Source: Sulfurimonas sp. (GTDB lineage Bacteria > Campylobacterota > Campylobacteria > Campylobacterales > Sulfurimonadaceae). Taken from it: 64,000 bases of DNA. The translations under genes and the position numbers were made by a program. The notes beneath the pieces were generated by a model. That model made no database searches, was not told where the DNA came from, and worked only from the letters and a program-made list of their open reading frames with translations. Location of the stretch: the NCBI GenBank assembly GCA_030949945.1, contig JAUZRZ010000062.1:1-64000 (forward strand), read 5' to 3'. Positions 36,354 through 47,322 of the stretch are shown piece after piece; positions within the stretch are counted from its first letter, which is position 1, and every line of letters begins with the position of its first letter.

Positions 36354-36641
36354 ATGACAATAACAAAAAGTGTAACATTTATAGCAAAAAAAGGCAGTGA
36401 AGAAAAAATGAAAGAGCTACTATCTGCCATGGTAATTCCGAGTAAGGCAGAAGATGGATGTCTTTTTTATGAAATATTTCAGTATGAAAAAGAACCACAA
36501 CGTTTTATGGCAGTAGAGACTTGGGAGAATGAAGCGGCACTAGATGGACATAAAGCTTCAGCTCATTATAGTGTTTACAAGTCAAGTTATGAGCCATACT
36601 GTGATGATAAGTACAGTGATGAACTAGAAGTTTTAGGTTAG
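36354..36641 (+). CDS. Antibiotic biosynthesis monooxygenase (ABM/LsrG-like) domain protein
   Basis: ABM fold pattern: EDGCLFYEIFQ...FMAVETWENEAALDGHKASAHY. Confidence 0.85.
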   Translation: MTITKSVTFIAKKGSEEKMKELLSAMVIPSKAEDGCLFYEIFQYEKEPQRFMAVETWENEAALDGHKASAHYSVYKSSYEPYCDDKYSDELEVLG

Positions 36642-36645
36642 TAGG

Positions 36646-37821
36646 ATGAAGAATTTATTTGATAGTCAAAAAGCTAAAACATGTACGAATGACTTAGACC
36701 TTAGAGTATATACTTCAAATCTTTTAGGTCAAAGTGATGAGTTAGTCCTCCATGGTGGGGGGAATACTTCTGTAAAAACAATAATTGATGGTGAAGAGAT
36801 ACTTCTTGTTAAAGGGAGTGGTTGGGATTTAGTTAGTATACAGCCCAAAGGTTTTGCTCCAGTGAAGATGAAAACTCTTTTGGAGATGGCAAAGCTAGAG
36901 AGTCTGAGTGATAGTGATATGGTAAGTGGACAAAAAGCAGCGATGATAGATAAAACTGCTCCAAACCCGTCAGTTGAAGCGATACTCCATGCACTTATTC
37001 CTTATAAGTTTGTTGATCATACCCATGCGGATGCTGTTGTTACTATTTCAAACTCGAAGAATGGTTTAAGAGATATAAAAAAAGTTTTTCCAAATTTTCT
37101 TGTAGTTGATTATGTAATGCCAGGATTTATTTTAGCACATACTATTTATGAGATGACTAAAGATTTAGACTGGTCGAGTATTGATGGGATAATTTTGCAT
37201 AATCATGGGATTTTTACTTTTGATAATGATGCAAAAGAGTCGTATGAAAAAATGATAGAAGCAGTATCTCAAGCAGAGGTTTTTTTAGCACAAAATGCTA
37301 ACCTTCACATATCAAGTTCGTACTCATCAAGTAAATGTGATATGCAAAAGATAGTAGAGGTACTCTCAAAAGCCAAAGGGTATAAGGTGTCACTCAATAT
37401 AAATCAGTCTCCATTAGCGAACTACTATGCTTCACAGGAAAATTTACGTGAGTTTGCTTCTCGTGGTGTTTTAACACCTGAGCATATAATTAGAACTAAA
37501 AGAGTACCTCTTATTATGGAAGATACTGATTTAGAAGCTGGTGTTGAGAAATATATGAAAGAGTATGAGGCATACTTTAAAGAGTTTGCAGATGATGAGG
37601 TGATGTTAAACGCAGCACCAAACTATATGGTCATAAAAAACACAGCTGTTATTAGTTTTGGTAAAACTCCAAAAGAAGCAAATATTGTGAATGATATAGT
37701 TGAACATACTATGAGAGCAGTACTTAGAGCTGACAAGCTTGGTGGATATAAAAGTATAAGTGTAGCAGATAGTTTTGCTATGGAGTACTGGGAACTCGAA
37801 CAGGCTAAGATAACAAAATAG
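36646..37821 (+). CDS. Class II aldolase/adducin-family protein (sugar-phosphate aldolase domain)
   Basis: LHGGGNTSVK; LLVKGSGWDLVSI; FVDHTHADAVV; IILHNHGIFTF. Confidence 0.88.
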   Translation: MKNLFDSQKAKTCTNDLDLRVYTSNLLGQSDELVLHGGGNTSVKTIIDGEEILLVKGSGWDLVSIQPKGFAPVKMKTLLEMAKLESLSDSDMVSGQKAAMIDKTAPNPSVEAILHALIPYKFVDHTHADAVVTISNSKNGLRDIKKVFPNFLVVDYVMPGFILAHTIYEMTKDLDWSSIDGIILHNHGIFTFDNDAKESYEKMIEAVSQAEVFLAQNANLHISSSYSSSKCDMQKIVEVLSKAKGYKVSLNINQSPLANYYASQENLREFASRGVLTPEHIIRTKRVPLIMEDTDLEAGVEKYMKEYEAYFKEFADDEVMLNAAPNYMVIKNTAVISFGKTPKEANIVNDIVEHTMRAVLRADKLGGYKSISVADSFAMEYWELEQAKITK

Positions 37822-37848
37822 TATTTTGATTTGAGTAACAACATACCG

Positions 37849-37919
37849 CCTACGTAAAGATACTTTGAGAGGACAAATCCTCCCTCTGGTCTGAGCCTCT
37901 AAAAGTATCTTTACTACGG
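37849..37919. other. Large stem-loop in the intergenic gap upstream of lsrK
   Basis: GTAAAGATACTTT (37854-37866) pairs with AAAAGTATCTTTAC (37901-37914); inner GAGG/CCTC pairing. Confidence 0.6.
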
Positions 37920-37962
37920 CTACATTTTCTACAAATTGAATTATTTTATATGGAACAAACTA

Positions 37963-39536
37963 ATGAATGAAACAAAATACTTACTAGCAATAGATGCAGG
38001 AACAGGAAGTATTCGTGCTGTTGTTTTTGATACTAAGGGTAACCAGATAGCCGTGAGTCAAAAAGAGTGGACACATCTTGAAGAAAGAGGGTGTTTCAAA
38101 CTCTATGAGTTTTGATTATGAGAAAAATTATCTACTTGTTTGTGCTTGTATAAAAGAGTCTATTGCTGATGCAGGAATAAACGCAGAGGATATACTCGGA
38201 CTTAGTGCTACAAGTATGCGTGAGGGCATTGTACTCTACGATAAAGATGGTAGAGAACTCTGGGCTGTTGCAAATGTCGATGCTCGTGCAGGTAAAGAAG
38301 TGAAGTATTTAAAAGAGAACTTTTCTGGTGTTGAAGAGGAGTTTTATGCTTGGAGTGGTCAAACTTTTGCTCTTGGAGCATTACCTCGAATACTATGGCT
38401 CAAAAATAATCGTCCTGAAGTTTATGAAAAGGTAGCCACTCTCTCAATGATAGGAGATTGGATTTTAGCAAAACTGAGTGGAGTAATCGCTACTGACCCT
38501 AGCAATGGGGGAACAACTGGTGTTTTTTCTTTAAGTAAACGTGACTGGGATAAGAGTATGGCTACAAAAGTAGGTCTCAAAGATGATATTTTCCCTTCTG
38601 TGCTAGAAGTGGGTGAAGTAATGGGATTTGTATCTGAGAGAGCTTCAAAAGAGACAGGTCTGAGTCAAAGTACAAAAGTAGTTATGGGTGGTGGTGATGT
38701 ACAACTCGGTTCTGCTGGACTAGGAGTTGTAAAATCTGGGGACGTAGCTATTTTAGGTGGTTCATTTTGGCAACAAGTTGTAAATATACCAAAAGAGATA
38801 AAGCCTCCAAAAGATATGAGTATTCGTGTAAATCCGCATGTGATTTCTACTCTTTCTCAAGCAGAAGGAATTAGTTTTTTTAGTGGTTTAGTTATGCGAT
38901 GGTTTAGAGATGCATTTTGTGATATGGAAAAACTTGAAGCACAAAAAAGAGAGATGAATGTTTATGCTCTTTTAGAAGAAAAAGCAAAAGAAGTTCCTGT
39001 CGGCTCTTACGGGATATTACCAATATTTTCTGACTCAATGAAATATGGAAAATGGTATCACTCAGCACCGAGTTTTTTAAACTTAACTTTAGATGCAAGT
39101 ATCTCTAACCGTGCGAGTATGTTTAGAAGTTTAGAAGAAAACGCAGCGATAGTCTCTAGTATAAATTTAGAAAAGATAAAAGAGTTTAGTGGTATTGAAA
39201 TCAAAGAGATAGTTTTTGGTGGTGGAGCTAGTCGTGGTGGTTTATGGTCTCAGATACTTGCAGATGTGACAGGCTATCGAGTCAAAGTCCCTAAAGTTAC
39301 AGAAGCAACAGCTCTAGGTGCAGCAATGGCTGCTGGAGTTGGATGCGGAATTTATGCAGACTTAGAGAGTGCTGCCCATGAGTTGGTACGATGGGATAAA
39401 AGTTATGAGCCAAATATGACAAAATAAAAAAATATACGATGCTATAAAAATAAAATGGCAAAAAGCTTATGAAATGCAGTTAAAGCTAGTAGATGAAAAT
39501 ATTACGACTAGTATGTGGAAGGCACCTGGATTATAA
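37963..39536 (+). CDS. lsrK: Autoinducer-2 kinase LsrK-like FGGY kinase (frameshifts near 38085 and 39425)
   Basis: [83 protein letters not shown]; restored C-term [27 protein letters not shown]. Confidence 0.92.
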
Positions 39537-40252
39537 TGGAATATACAGTTTTTTTAGACATAATAGGAACAATTGCTTTTAGTTTAGCAGGGTATATTTT
39601 AGCTGCAAAAGCGAGATATGATATTTTAGGAATTTTAGTAGTCTCTTTTATTACTGCGTTTGGTGGGGGAGTTGTGAGAGATTTACTTACAAATAGAGTC
39701 CCCTTTATCTTTCATGAGACATATCCTATTAGTATTGTTTTAGTAACTGTTACTCTTGCATACTTGTTAAAACTTCATAAACATACTAAACTCACAGATA
39801 ATATAGTCTTTCATGTAAGCGATAGTATAGGTTTAAGTATGTTTGCATTTACAGGTGCTGTAGTTGGATTGGATGCAGATTTTAATCTGGCCGGTGTGGT
39901 CTTTTTGTCTTTTTTAACAGCAGTTGGTGGGGGAATTATCCGTGATATGATGATGAATAAAGTTCCCTTTGTCTTAACAAATGACTTTTATGGAACTATA
40001 GCTATTTTACTAGGGTTTTTAATCTGGATGATTGATAGCTTTTTTGTACTAAATACAATAGTGTCAGTACTACTACTTCTGTTTGGAACACTTATGCGTC
40101 TCTTAGCCATCAAGTACCAATGGAAACTTCCTAAGTTGAATATGCCCAGTACAGGTTTCTTGAAAGTTTCTCTTATAGCTGTAATCGATAGGAAGTCCAA
40201 ACTTTTGTGTTATCATCTCTCCCTCTTCATTAAAACAGAGATAATAAAGTAA
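39536..40252 (+). CDS. TRIC/YicG-family (UPF0126) membrane channel protein; 3' end uncertain
   Basis: FSLAGYILAAKARYDILGILVVSFITAFGGGVVRDLLTNRVPF and its internal repeat. Confidence 0.87.
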   Translation: MEYTVFLDIIGTIAFSLAGYILAAKARYDILGILVVSFITAFGGGVVRDLLTNRVPFIFHETYPISIVLVTVTLAYLLKLHKHTKLTDNIVFHVSDSIGLSMFAFTGAVVGLDADFNLAGVVFLSFLTAVGGGIIRDMMMNKVPFVLTNDFYGTIAILLGFLIWMIDSFFVLNTIVSVLLLLFGTLMRLLAIKYQWKLPKLNMPSTGFLKVSLIAVIDRKSKLLCYHLSLFIKTEIIK

Positions 40253-40852
40253 ATCTTTTTTGACACTCATTCCAGCTAGAAAACGCAGGGCTAAATTTGC
40301 TTGTAGTGATGCTATATGCATAACGATGGGAGCAGCTATTCCTGCCGGTGTTTTTGTGACAATTTTAAAAGCATCATTAAAAGATGACTTATCTATAAAA
40401 CATACTTGACCATGAAAAGCTTCTACGCTTCCATATAACCAAGGCATATTAACTTTTTTTGCATATGTATTTATATCTCCACGTGTGGGAAGATTGTCAG
40501 TTGCATCTATGATTAAGTCCACTTCGATGTTCTTTTTACTCCAAGTTATAAAATCACACTCATGAGCGATAGCTTTAGCAAAGGGGCATTTTTTCTCTAT
40601 AATGTCAGCATTTATAACTGCCTTATTTTTCCCCTCATCACCCATAGTAAAAGCAATTTGACGGTGAATATTGTGCAGACTTACTTCATCAAAATCTATA
40701 ATATGTATCTCACCAATTCCACTAGAACCTAGTGCAAACGCAAGAGAAGAACCTAGTCCACCTGCACCTACAATCGCAATTTTTTTTGTTTGAAGGGATT
40801 TTTGTGTCTCTTCCCCCAAAGTTGTATCTGTCTATGAAAATAATCCATCATG
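40103..40852 (-). CDS. HesA/MoeB/ThiF-family adenylyltransferase (frameshift near N-terminus)
   Basis: IAIVGAGGLGSSLAFALGSSGIGEIHIIDFDEVSLHNIHRQIAF; DATDNLPTR. Confidence 0.92.
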
Positions 40853-41646
40853 ATTTTGTCCTTTTATTTATTGCATCTCTAAAGCCCCAGGCACGACGTG
40901 CTTGAACAACCTCACTGTGTGTCATATCAACTATCATTAGTTCTTCTTTGTTTCCTAAGTGCGAGAGTATCTCTCCATGAGGTGAAGCTAGTACTGAGTC
41001 ACCATAAAATTTCCATGCAAACTCTTTATCTTGATACTCGCCAATTCTATTTGCTCGTAAAATATAGCAGTTACTTGATAAAAGCACGAATACTTATAAG
41101 AGCTTTCCATCTTTGGTAAGATTCAAAGGTTGCCACACTTGGAACTAAAATCGCATCTACTTTCTTCTCTTTGAGTGAGTGAAATATCTCATCAAAGTGT
41201 AGCTCAAAACCACTTATAACACCAAATTTAAAACCATCAATTTTAAATATCATGGGTGTTTGTATCGTTTGAATAGCATTTGAGAAAAATTTCTCTTCAT
41301 TCCAGTGACTATAGTTGATTAAAATTTGCTGTTGATAGTAAGATGTAGAGGAGGGTGCAAATTTTGCTACTGTTTTGTAAAGTTTATCTTTTTTTACAAT
41401 CACAAGAGGAGCAATAATTGTTATGCTGTATGTAGAGGAGAGCTCTTTTAGTATTTTAACCTGATGATTTCCCTGCTCTTTTATCATGCTAAGAGACATA
41501 TTTTGAAGTTCTTTAAAAAAAGGGTTTAAGACATACTCCCCTAAAAGTAGAACCTTTACACCTTTTTTATGTGCTATTCGGATGTTATTATAGAGTTTTG
41601 TAGAACTCATCCCTTGCGAGTTTAACTGAAGAACAGCTGCCTTCAT
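40848..41646 (-). CDS. Carbon-nitrogen hydrolase family protein (frameshifted)
   Basis: Nitrilase-like: ALQLNSQGMSS, LLLGEYVLNPF, FGVISGFELHFDEI, VASPHGEILSHLG. Confidence 0.8.
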
Positions 41647-41832
41647 TTAAGAGACTTTAATCTCTTGAATTTTTATTTTTGCATCTTGTAAAATTTTTTG
41701 TGCATCTTGAAGCTCTTTCATTCCACTTTCATAAGCTTTTACACTATTTTGAAGTGTGATTTCTGGACTCATTAATGTCTCAAGTGTTTTTTTTGCATTT
41801 GCAAGTTTTGTTTCAAAGTCTATTTTAGCCAT
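41647..41832 (-). CDS. xseB: Exodeoxyribonuclease VII small subunit
   Basis: 61 aa; FETKLANAKKTLETLMSPEITLQNSVKAYESGMKELQDAQKIL. Confidence 0.88.
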   Translation of the reverse strand: MAKIDFETKLANAKKTLETLMSPEITLQNSVKAYESGMKELQDAQKILQDAKIKIQEIKVS

Positions 41833-42931
41833 TGAGTATATCCTTTATATAAGTATCAAATTTATCAAGCTCTACAAGAAAAGCATCATGCCCATAGTCA
41901 CTATCTATGTCTATATATGCATGATTTGTATTGCCTACTGCTAAGAGTTCATCTGCTAACTCTTTCATCTCAAAATTTTTAAAAAGTACATCATTTTTAA
42001 AACTAATAAGATGCAGTTGTGTTGTTACTCTTTTGAGTGCTTCGCCTAGCGAGTCAAAGCCACGAGCAAGATCATAAATGTTTATAGCTTTTGTAATGTA
42101 GAGATAGGAAAGAGGGTCAAACCATTTAGTAAAGCTATAGCCGTTGTACTCTAGGTACGACTCTACTTGAAACTTTCCAAAAAGTTCATATAGACCATCT
42201 GTTAGGGCATATTCACGTCCAAACTTTTTTCGCATAGATTCGTGAGATAAAAAACTTATGTGTCCTGCCATACGACCAACTGCCATGCCTGATAAGCCCT
42301 GTTCTTTAATTATCTCAGGGTCATAATAGCCTTGTTTAAAGTCTGGGTCTTTGAGTATAGACTCTTGTGCTACTTTGTTAAACGCTATAGCCCAAGGCTG
42401 TGTTGCGTGTGTTGCTGCTAAAGAGATGATTTTGTTCGAGAAGTTTGGATAGTGTATAGCAAACTGCAGGGCCTGCATCCCACCCATGCTCCCACCAATA
42501 ATTGCCTCTACTCTATGAATATCAAGTCTATCAAATAAAATGCGTTGTGCTTTTACCATATCTTTAATGCTCACTACGGGAAACTTATATCGGTACTCTG
42601 TATGATGGGGATGTTGGGTACTCATGGGACCAGTTGAGCCAAAACAAGAACCAATTACATTGGAGCAGATAACAAAGTACTTATCTGTATCTATAGCTTT
42701 TTTACTTCCTATAAGTCCATCCCACCAGCCTGACTTGTTATCATCCTCATACATACCAGCAGCATGATGACTTCCAGTGAGGGCATGACAAATTACTATA
42801 ACATTACTCTTGTCTTCATTTAGAGTACCGTATGTTTCATAGGTAATATCATAAGGCTCTAAAATACGCCCACTCTCTAAGTAGAGTGGATTTGTAAAAT
42901 GTTCAGTATGTGTTTGTAGGTTTAACGACAA
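41825..42931 (-). CDS. metX: Homoserine O-acetyltransferase
   Basis: VIVICHALTGSHHA; GGSMGGMQALQFAIHYP; FKNDVLF; C-terminal YGHDAFLVE. Confidence 0.95.
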   Translation of the reverse strand: MSLNLQTHTEHFTNPLYLESGRILEPYDITYETYGTLNEDKSNVIVICHALTGSHHAAGMYEDDNKSGWWDGLIGSKKAIDTDKYFVICSNVIGSCFGSTGPMSTQHPHHTEYRYKFPVVSIKDMVKAQRILFDRLDIHRVEAIIGGSMGGMQALQFAIHYPNFSNKIISLAATHATQPWAIAFNKVAQESILKDPDFKQGYYDPEIIKEQGLSGMAVGRMAGHISFLSHESMRKKFGREYALTDGLYELFGKFQVESYLEYNGYSFTKWFDPLSYLYITKAINIYDLARGFDSLGEALKRVTTQLHLISFKNDVLFKNFEMKELADELLAVGNTNHAYIDIDSDYGHDAFLVELDKFDTYIKDILNG

Positions 42932-42977
42932 GTGATAGTACTCCGTAAAATAATAGTGTTATTTTAGCACAAATGGC

Positions 42978-44253
42978 TTAAACCCAACTCTGTTCAAGTG
43001 CTTGTTTGAGGTCAGCTATAAGATCAGCAGTGCTTTCTAGTCCAGCTGATATACGGATCATTCCTGCTGGAACGCCACAAGCATTTAGCTCCTCTTGTGT
43101 TAGTTGTTGGTGTGTTGTAGAGGCTGGGTGAGTGATAATAGACTTTGAGTCACCAATGTTTACAACCAAAGAGTATAACTGTGTCGCATTAACAACTTTA
43201 GTGGCAATTTCAAGATTATCCACTTCAAAACTCAGTAACCCACTTGAAAGTCCATCTTTAAAATATTTTTGTGCATTTTTATAGTTACTATTTGATTTAA
43301 GCCCCGGATAGTTTACTTTTTTTACTAAAGGATGAGACTCTAAAAACTCTGCGATAGCTTGTGCATTTTTAGAATGCTCTTTCATTCTAAGAGATAAATG
43401 CTCAAGTCCTTGAATAAAAAGCCATGAGTTAAAAGGAGAACTTACAGCACCTATATCACGAAGGAGAGAGAGTCTTGCTCGAAGGGTAAAAGGAGGTAGA
43501 CCAACATCAACATAAACAAGTCCATGGTAAGAGGCATCAGGCTCGTTAAAGTGTGCATAGCGAGGATTCTCTTTTAGTTTTTCTAAAAGTCCTTTTCTTT
43601 CAACAAGTATCCCTCCAATAGCTAATCCCTGTCCTGTAGTATATTTACTAGCACTGTGCACGGTAATATCTGCTCCATACTCAAATGGACGGCATAAGAA
43701 TAGGTGTTGCAACGGTGTTGTCAACTACTGTTAAAACTCCATGTTTATTTGCTATTTTTGTGATGGCTTCTATGTCTGCTACATCAATACTAGGGTTTGT
43801 TAATGACTCGAAAAAAATAACCTTTGTTTTATCATCTATAAGTTTTTCAATACTATCTGGGTCTTGTACATCAAAATATCTAGACTCAATACCAAAACGT
43901 TTAAGAGTATGTCCTGTTTGGGTTAAACTTCCACCATACAACTGTTTAGCACAGACGATATTATCTCCTGCTTCAGCAGCATTTACAATTGCAAAAAATA
44001 TAGCACTCATCCCACTACTTGTAGCAATAGCAGCCTCTCCACCTTCTAGCTCTGCAAAACGTTTTTCAAATACATCTGTTGTAGGATTGTTAAGTCTCGT
44101 ATAAATATTACCAAGTTCTTTAAGTGCAAAAAGATTTGCAGCATGCTCTACATCACGAAACTCATAAGCCGTACTCATATAAATAGGAACAGCCATCGTT
44201 CTTTGTGTATCTTTTTCATATCCTGCATGTAGTGCTATTGTTTGTAAATCCAT
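42978..44253 (-). CDS. metY: O-acetylhomoserine aminocarboxypropyltransferase (frameshifted)
   Basis: QTIALHAGYEKDTQRTMAVPIYMSTAYEF; ATSSGMSAIF; DITVHSASKYTTGQG; HPASTTHQQLTQEE. Confidence 0.95.
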
Positions 44254-44265
44254 TTTGTTTTCCTT

Positions 44266-44706
44266 TAAGTATTGAGTATTTCATCTTTTGTAGTTTGTAA
44301 AAATTCTAAGATATTCTCTTGATAGGCGATAGTATCAGCATCATGAGAGAGTAAGACAAGGGGTTTTAATGCTTTTATATCTATTTTTTTTTGCATATCT
44401 TGGAACAATTTTGAGCTCCTTTAAGATACTTTGAACAAGCGAGTCAATATCTAAACGATTCTCTTTGGCTTTTTGGATGAGTTCTTTTGTAGAAATCATT
44501 AAAAGGTCAGATCTCTCTTCATCTCCATTATATATGTTCATTCCTATATCTTTGACAACTATATAACTCTCAACTGGTGGCTTTTCATTTGCAACAATAA
44601 GCAGTGCAAAAATTTTAGCACGAAATTCTAAAGAGCCATGATGATGCACAAAAAACTCACGAAAAGCACTAAAAAAATGATGTTTAAGTCGAAATCCAAG
44701 TCGCAT
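44266..44706 (-). CDS. Conserved hypothetical protein (frameshifted)
   Basis: MRLGFRLKHHFFSAFREFFVHHHGSLEFRAKIFALLIVANE... Confidence 0.6.
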
Positions 44707-44783
44707 AGTTATTCCTTAATCATTATTATACAATGAAACGCTATAATTGCACAATAAATTGAAGTCGAAAATAAGGAATTTTT

Positions 44784-45494
44784 ATGGGTAGAGCGTTTGA
44801 GTATAGAAAAGCATCAAAATTAAAAAGATGGGGGGCTATGTCAAAGCTGTTCCCTAAACTTGGTAAAGTTATCACTATGGCTGCAAAAGAGGGTGGTGGT
44901 GATCCTGATATGAACCCGAAACTTCGTACTGCAATACTTAATGCTAAGGCTGAAAATATGCCTAAAGATAACATAGATGCAGCTATTAAACGAGCTACTG
45001 CAAAAGACCTCAAAGATATGAGCGAGGTAAACTTTGAAGGTAAAGCATCACATGGTGTTTTGATTTTTATAGAGTGTGCTACTGATAATAATACTCGTAC
45101 AGTTGCTAATGTAAAAAATATTCTCACAAAAAATGGTGCTGAGATGCTAAATAAAGGCTCATTAGAGTTTATGTTTTCTCGTAAAGCACTTTTTGAGTTT
45201 GATTTAAAAGAGGGAATGGACATTGAAGAGTTAGAATTAGAACTCATAGATGCTGGTCTTGAAGAGATTGAAGAAGAGGGAGGGGAGTGCTTAGTGACAG
45301 CTGATTATACAAGTTTTGGTACACTTAATACAGCTCTTGAAGCAATGGGAATTGAGATTAAAAAAGCAACATTAGAGCGTATTGCAAATACGCCTATTGA
45401 AATTAATGAAGAGCAACAAGTTGAGATTGATAAAATCTTAGAACGCCTAGAAGATGATGAAGATGTACAAAAAATATATACAAATCTAGCATAA
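44784..45494 (+). CDS. YebC/PmpR-family transcriptional regulator
   Basis: [38 protein letters not shown]...[10 protein letters not shown]. Confidence 0.95.
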   Translation: MGRAFEYRKASKLKRWGAMSKLFPKLGKVITMAAKEGGGDPDMNPKLRTAILNAKAENMPKDNIDAAIKRATAKDLKDMSEVNFEGKASHGVLIFIECATDNNTRTVANVKNILTKNGAEMLNKGSLEFMFSRKALFEFDLKEGMDIEELELELIDAGLEEIEEEGGECLVTADYTSFGTLNTALEAMGIEIKKATLERIANTPIEINEEQQVEIDKILERLEDDEDVQKIYTNLA

Positions 45495-45498
45495 CTCT

Positions 45499-46080
45499 TT
45501 GATGAAATATGTAAAAGATATTTCAAACAATATACTTGAAGTCAAGCAGTCAAAATTTATTGCTTGGCTTACTCCTTATTCTAGCTATAAAACCACCTTA
45601 GAAAAATTAAAAAAAGAACACCCAAAAGCAAGACATTTTGTTAGCGCATATAGATATATTAATGAATTTGAGCAGATAGTAGAACACTCTAGTGATGATG
45701 GTGAGCCAAAAGGCACTTCAGGAAAACCATCACTTATGGTACTTCAAGGACAAGAACTTATTAATTGTGCTGTAATAATAGTACGCTATTTTGGTGGCAT
45801 TAAGCTAGGTACTGGTGGATTAGTTCGTGCATATAGTGAAGCAGTTAATTTAGTTGTAGCTAAAGCTGATAAGCAGGAGTATAAAAAAGAGGTATCTATT
45901 AAAATTGAGATAGGATATAGTGATATACGTTTTGTTGAGTATGAGTGTTCGGTTTTAGGGATTGTGATTTTAGAAAAAAGTTTTGATATAAAAAATGTTT
46001 ATACTCTAAAAACTGACCATATAACAATGGAGCAGTTTTTAGAAAAAATACAAAGAGTAGTTAAAATTATAGAAGTTTAA
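45499..46080 (+). CDS. YigZ/IMPACT family protein
   Basis: KQSKFIAWL; SSDDGEPKGTSGKPSLMVLQG; IVRYFGGIKLGTGGLVRAYSEAV. Confidence 0.95.
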   Translation: MMKYVKDISNNILEVKQSKFIAWLTPYSSYKTTLEKLKKEHPKARHFVSAYRYINEFEQIVEHSSDDGEPKGTSGKPSLMVLQGQELINCAVIIVRYFGGIKLGTGGLVRAYSEAVNLVVAKADKQEYKKEVSIKIEIGYSDIRFVEYECSVLGIVILEKSFDIKNVYTLKTDHITMEQFLEKIQRVVKIIEV

Positions 46081-47322
46081 CGTCCTTGAACTGCATTTCC
46101 CATATCCCACATAGGTAAGAATATACCAAGTGCTAGTAAAATAACCATAGCTGCAATAAAGAAAAGCATAATAGGCTCTATAGCTTCACTTAATCCATCA
46201 ATAATAGCATCAAAACGCATTTTATAATACTCTGCAACTTTTTGAATCATAGCATCGAGTGTACCACTATCTTCACCTGCACGAACCATTTGTAAAATCA
46301 TATTCTCAAAAAGTTCTGTCTCTGCAAGACCTTTATTAAGTGTTCCCCCTTTTTCAACAGTAAATCTCACAGAAAGGAGTTTTTCTTTAAGAGGAAGATT
46401 ATCAATCATTTCAATAGCTGTATCGAGTGCTTCAGCAATAGGGATACCTGCACGAATTAGCTCAGAAAAGACAAGTGTAAATCTACTAAGTGTAGAGAAT
46501 TTAATAATATTTTTCATAATGATTAAACGCAGTAAAACTTGATGCCATCCAAATTTAAATTTTCTATTATTATTTATCATGTATTTAAATGCAACAATAA
46601 AGAGTACAATACCTGCAACAACATAAGGACCATAATTCACTAATAAATCAGAAAGTGTTAAGAGTATGATAGTAGGTAGGGGTAAATTTGCTCCAAGTTG
46701 TTCAAAAATATCTTTAAATTGGGGTACAACATAGCTAAGAAGGACACTAAAAGCTACTGCCATAGCTATCATTACATTTCGTGGATATGCCATTGCTTTT
46801 TTAAACTTAATGATATTGGCTCGAATCTCTTCTAAGCATATCAGCAAGAGCATAAAGTGACTCATCAAGATTACCTGTTTTTTCACCGAGTTGAACCATT
46901 GCGATAGTTAAGTTACCAAGTTCATATCGAAAATTTTCCATTGATGCAGAGAGTGCATGCCCCGCATTAATATCATCTGCTAGTTTTGTAAAAACAGTTT
47001 TGAAGGCTTTATCATCAGTTGCTTCTGCAATTTCTCTTAGAGAATCATGGATAGAAATACCAGCATTTGTCATAACAGCTAACTGCCTGATAGCAGATAT
47101 TAGCCCATCTTGTTTAATTTTTTTCTTACTAAAGTTTTTAAGAAGATCAGCTTTAAATCGCTTAAATTGTTCTTCTAGTGGTTCTGTATCCTCTACCACT
47201 TTAATGATAATTCCATTAAATTTTAATTTAGCAATACTATTTGCTTCTTTTTTATTTTCAGCATAAAATCCAAACTGCTCTTTTTTACCCTTAGTTAATA
47301 CTGTTGCTGTAAAATACATCAT
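46077..47322 (-). CDS. mshG: MshG/GspF-family inner membrane platform protein (frameshifted)
   Basis: QLAVMTNAGISIHDSLREIAE...ALADMLR; AGIPIAEALDTA; MVRAGEDSGTLD. Confidence 0.92.
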
